Virus record (IMG/VR): IMGVR_UViG_3300010885_077322
Coordinates: 1 to 27,247 of that record
Strand: one strand, 5' to 3'
From: a virus
DNA length: 27,247 nucleotides
Shown here in pieces: positions 25,501 through 27,247 of this stretch; the first letter of the stretch is position 1; each line of letters starts with the position of its first letter. Both the position numbers and the translations under genes were made by a program. Below the pieces are notes generated by a model, which did no database searches, was not told where the DNA came from, and saw only the letters and a list, made by a program, of their open reading frames with translations.

Positions 25501-26124
25501 CATTGGGCTAGGGCCAGCAGTGGGTGTTCCTGTCAATGCTGCACGACCCACATAGGTGCCATTGGCAATGTTTAACGCAACTTGGTTTAGGTCATCAATA
25601 CTGTCAGTGACAAAAGTTGCTGTGGTCCACCCTGGGTATGCTACATTAATAGTAAGGCTGCTGTCTAGCGGAGTACCAAGAGGAATTAAATTGCCAGTGA
25701 CATTGCCGGCTACACTACCTATTGTTTGATCTACATAGAATTTGGTTGTGGCATCACTGTTGGCCACTGGCGCTGCCAGATTATTAATATTAACATTGCC
25801 GGCACTGATGTTACCTGTTGCCGGAATTATAATATTACCAACAACAACATTGCCGCTGACAGTGGCATTGCCTTGTACTACTATGGCAGCAACATTTGAC
25901 GTGCCTGTGGAATACAAGGATGTTGCAGTAACATTTCCTGCCAATATATTTCCTACAACATCCAATGCCACATCTGGAGTTGTAGTGTTGACTCCAACTC
26001 GACTGTTGGTTATATCAACAAATACCACTGGAGTATCAGCCACAGTGTCAGAAATTGCCAGATTAGCACCATCTCTTTCGAGATTGTCTTTCAACATCTG
26101 TCCTGCAATTTTACTAATAGCCAT
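22591..26124 (-). CDS. Large tail protein with four PKD-like domains, 1177 aa
   Basis: This is a probable tail/fibre protein. The N-terminus (MAISKIAGQMLKDNLERDGA, then SRVGVNTTTPDVALDVVGNI) is a recurrent fibre opening, followed by GN-type repeats and ATTKFYVDQTIG. PKD-like Ig-fold domains are marked by WDFGDGN...AHTYSN (~residue 221), INYGDGN...SHTYVS (~321), FQWGDST...THTFAL (~434) and WTWGDTT...SHSYQS (~567). PKD domains mediate extracellular protein or glycan contacts. A Thr/Ala-rich central region follows. The last ~180 residues (GLQYFTFAFRRATMANFDIR, GMWIAAPGTTIDTG, NGWLSCSLQYNGSGVPGANT, ILVRIALSSGQTITALSIG) match the end of long proteins known from aquatic T4-like phages. AGGG lies upstream of ATG 26124, preceded by a CTAAATAC motif. 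Confidence 0.85.
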   Translation of the reverse strand: MAISKIAGQMLKDNLERDGANLAISDTVADTPVVFVDITNSRVGVNTTTPDVALDVVGNILAGNVTATSLYSTGTSNVAAIVVQGNATVSGNVVVGNIIIPATGNISAGNVNINNLAAPVANSDATTKFYVDQTIGSVAGNVTGNLIPLGTPLDSSLTINVAYPGWTTATFVTDSIDDLNQVALNIANGTYVGRAALTGTPTAGPSPMAVTFTGTYIGNPTNFLWDFGDGNTSATGNVVAHTYSNVTGGQFDVTFTAFNSNGTYSGNAALGAKGSTSTATNLDYITLYTPMPVASYTVSPANASIDTGSSITLTNTSQYATSYSINYGDGNTVNPGNSWTTNSHTYVSSAANTDTIYLANLTAINQTAGNIGNAPFSNTSTNTTVKVYTQQSPAVTANVATTINYLSTSGGVVSFRNDTPGAPGNTASFGAQQLYNFQWGDSTANSNINIQTGLAGNPGAANITHTFALTSVQQNAATTVSRVANLWLYTGYSTSPFKSGNVTISIEPEVRANFIGTSNTQTDATGYTSNAQVGYLYTDYNGLDRSLFNFQNQTSPNVAFTGNVFNWTWGDTTSNIGLITFANISHSYQSAVGSPTTGTKTVALQANGTPGTISQTSTQTRTAYITILANPTAPTNLSGFSNVTIITASQGTSPLLAAGAADNTGGNIVANGTSVTRVATTTPVATGTQVQNANTATTGTLTAFVNNTAAGNVTFTTGGNTVGTAGALIVSADRDLHVANAAVPSGFYKVFSATISNTLASLGTGYNDFQLRHTVSGNTNAVGMVKDNLNSAPTLTTANVIMAEATAGTYAYISGIPYYSATGSPAITVANLEMSNFTGQTFRSATPFTLASGTNYEGSGSIIALQTKTLAQIDGTITMLTGSNVKANIGIASNYTMGNINVLINGAVNSVSTVAANIFNVVGTSTTVQLPTKIQVNAIANTGISEGNIAVSATLGSVYADNGLRITGFGAAANTPAFNGATNYYTGNVWTGVQTIAGTQDAVDRYGVVKHYVTDLSTGYLPVGPDLATGRSGLQYFTFAFRRATMANFDIRLTTSTGIAGMWIAAPGTTIDTGGFSSPTPGFPGPTSSLNGWLSCSLQYNGSGVPGANTGSGGNGTNGVALTGADVVPLNSAIANVAYTMTLGSQNSSNSTGNNILVRIALSSGQTITALSIGDAA

Positions 26125-26142
26125 TGGTTTTTCCCTAATAGG

Positions 26143-26150
26143 GTATTTAG
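26143..26150 (-). promoter_or_regulatory. Possible late promoter (CTAAATAC)
   Basis: On the minus strand CTAAATAC lies 19 nt before ATG 26124, leaving room for a short leader with AGGG as ribosome site. It differs at one base from the motif before 15029 and resembles the T4 late element. The leader also contains a small inverted repeat (CCCTATTAGGG) covering the ribosome site. Confidence 0.4.
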
Positions 26151-26154
26151 TTAG

Positions 26155-26553
26155 TTAACTGGTGCTGTGAATTACATTGATTGGTAATCCATTTGGCGGA
26201 GCACTGGTGAATGTGATATTGAAGCCGCCGTCGACAGTGTAGTTTGTAGTGGGTATTTGATAGACACTGCCCACAAACACAATCAGTTGTGATGCTAGAC
26301 TTTCAGGAATAGACATTGTGAACACAGTGGTACTGCCGTCGCCAACAAAACTGTCAACAGTGTATGCCACGCCGCCGCCAGCAGCCAAAGTAACCCAAAC
26401 AGATCCGTTGTAAAATTCTACGCTGGCACTGTCGGTATTGAATCTGAACTGACCAAAAACAGGAGCCAGTGGCCGAGTTCCAGAACTGCCTGACGGCATG
26501 ACAACCGAAGTGCTGCCGGATTCCAACACACGATTTTTTGTCCAGTTTCCCAT
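26155..26553 (-). CDS. Small structural protein with RP/FRFN and GDGST modules, 132 aa
   Basis: This is a probable minor virion or fibre-base protein. Residues ~19-56 (MPSGSSGTRPLAPVFGQFRF, then VEFYNGSVWVTL) and ~68-128 (FVGDGSTTVFTMS, IVFVGSVYQIPTTNYTVDGG, ITFTSAPPNG) form the same two-part module found inside the 446-aa and 1720-aa proteins. Here it is nearly the whole protein. It begins one base after the stop of the 105-aa gene (TAACATG), so it is likely coupled to it. No signal or membrane segment is seen. It may be a free-standing copy of a capping or attachment domain. Confidence 0.8.
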   Translation of the reverse strand: MGNWTKNRVLESGSTSVVMPSGSSGTRPLAPVFGQFRFNTDSASVEFYNGSVWVTLAAGGGVAYTVDSFVGDGSTTVFTMSIPESLASQLIVFVGSVYQIPTTNYTVDGGFNITFTSAPPNGLPINVIHSTS

Positions 26554-26554
26554 G

Positions 26555-26872
26555 TTACACAGCGATTGAGCTCACTGTCACAGTGACACAATCTGCTACA
26601 CTGGCTTCTACTTCGACCAAATCACCGTTGTCAAGTATGAGTTTTTCCAATGATATAACATATGTTTCGTTTGCTGTGAGTTCCAGTGACGAATATACCA
26701 TATTGCTGAAAGCAGCGCCTGTACTGTCAGAACTGTCAATCACAAACACATCTATCAAGCAAGTGGTTGAAGTTGTGTTACAAAAATACATTACCGTGAT
26801 AGCTTGTTGTCCTGACGCTGCAAATACAGTGGTTGGGTTGGTGTTATCTAACCGAGTGTTGGTGATTGCCAT
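26555..26872 (-). CDS. Small conserved phage structural protein, 105 aa
   Basis: The protein is beta-rich (MAITNTRLDNTNPTTVFAAS, QAITVMYFCNTTS, LIDVFVIDSS, ETYVISLEKLILDNGDLVEV, VTVTVSSIAV). Similar ~100-residue proteins occur beside fibre genes in T4-like phages of aquatic bacteria. The Ig-like strand pattern with a LEKLILDNGD hairpin near residue 75-84 is typical of that type. Function is unknown; it could be a decoration or fibre-base subunit. ATG 26872 follows the upstream stop by 9 nt with AAGGA overlapping that stop (TAAGGAATCAACATG). Confidence 0.75.
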   Translation of the reverse strand: MAITNTRLDNTNPTTVFAASGQQAITVMYFCNTTSTTCLIDVFVIDSSDSTGAAFSNMVYSSLELTANETYVISLEKLILDNGDLVEVEASVADCVTVTVSSIAV

Positions 26873-26881
26873 GTTGATTCC

Positions 26882-27247
26882 TTAAAATATGATGCCAAAT
26901 ACAATTGCTTTGGTTTTGCTAACCAGTTCATCGTTGACTGCGGAACTTATGACATAAACGCCTGTGCCGCCAGATCCAACTTGTTTGTTGTACAGTGCTG
27001 CTACATTTGATGTTGTAGCCGGTGTTGATACTATGTTGGCCAACACCAATTGTCCTGTTATGTTTACTTTGGCATTTCCTGCATCAAATGTAAAGGCTGA
27101 GTTGCCTGTGAATGCGCCTGCTCCGTTGAACTGTACTGAATTAGCCGGAGCGCCTGGAGATGTTCCAGCGCCGGATGCGATAGTTGTATATGCTGTTATC
27201 GGAGCACCGTTTGCTGCAACCGCAGGACTAATTTCCCAATCACCTGA
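26882..27247 (-). CDS. Structural/fibre protein, C-terminal 121 residues only (cut by window edge)
   Basis: The leftward frame is open from base 27247 and stops with TAA at 26884-26882. The visible part has a fibre-like segment (GAPANSVQFNGAGAFTGNSA, FTFDAGNAKVNITGQLVLAN), then LYNKQVGSGGTGVYVISS and a terminal VNDELVSKTKAIVFGIIF. The ending type (DEL.SK.KAIV.G.IF) is familiar from aquatic T4-like phage structural proteins. Its stop overlaps the ribosome site of the 105-aa gene. The N-terminus lies outside the window, so the function is not assigned beyond a fibre-type virion protein. Confidence 0.75.
   Translation of the reverse strand, partial: SGDWEISPAVAANGAPITAYTTIASGAGTSPGAPANSVQFNGAGAFTGNSAFTFDAGNAKVNITGQLVLANIVSTPATTSNVAALYNKQVGSGGTGVYVISSAVNDELVSKTKAIVFGIIF

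Noticed and set aside
4971-27247. Diversity-generating retroelement targeting the lectin or fibre genes
   Set aside because: No reverse transcriptase, no template repeat and no adenine-specific variable repeat pair was seen in the window.

Overview
The window looks like the late, structural part of the genome of a tailed phage with a contractile tail (T4-like myovirus), most likely one from an aquatic environment. The best anchor is the gene at 2444-3856. Its first ~220 residues match the layout of T4 gp15, the tail sheath terminator/stabiliser. It is preceded by a probable gp14-like neck protein, as in the T4 order 14-15. The other large genes are the glycine/threonine/alanine-rich fibre and adhesin proteins typical of uncultured marine and freshwater T4-like phages and cyanophages. 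The host cannot be named from this sequence. There are no rRNA or tRNA genes, no integrase, and no bacterial housekeeping genes.

Layout. (a) Positions 1-431 hold two small leftward genes: one cut by the window edge and one of 90 codons. Each has its own consensus sigma70-type promoter, and the two promoters are near copies of each other, so this looks like the edge of an early-gene region. (b) Positions 451-4278 form a compact rightward run: HNH/NUMOD homing endonuclease, gp14-like neck protein, gp15-like sheath stabiliser, Nudix hydrolase. (c) From 4263 to the end everything is leftward. Read in the direction of transcription (27247 to 4263) the order is: the tail end of a structural gene; 105-aa and 132-aa small structural proteins; a 1177-aa protein with four PKD-like domains; a 446-aa structural protein; a 1720-aa repeat fibre; a terminator; a 259-aa LamG-like lectin protein; a second terminator followed by a late-type promoter motif; a 683-aa fibre; a 311-aa fibre; a 65-aa small protein; a 2183-aa repeat protein; a 96-aa protein that appears to be the detached C-terminus of the 2183-aa protein; and a 221-aa protein of unknown function.

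The leftward island of about 22 kb is a modular fibre/adhesin locus. The same building blocks recur in different proteins. A ~125-residue C-terminal module is shared by the 1720-aa and 683-aa proteins. A two-part module (RP...LRFN followed by GDGST...) occurs in the 132-, 446- and 1720-aa proteins. A YF(I/L)GNGS motif occurs in the 311- and 683-aa proteins. Two genes are built from internal tandem repeats, one with a period of ~555 nt and one of 51 nt. Genes are tightly packed, with TAATG stop/start overlaps or gaps of 1-9 nt, and the island is subdivided by two intrinsic terminators. The likely shared function is receptor binding and the virion surface, with the neck and sheath-stabiliser genes on the other strand. 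No stretch of more than 300 bases lacks a gene; the longest gap is 21116-21250.
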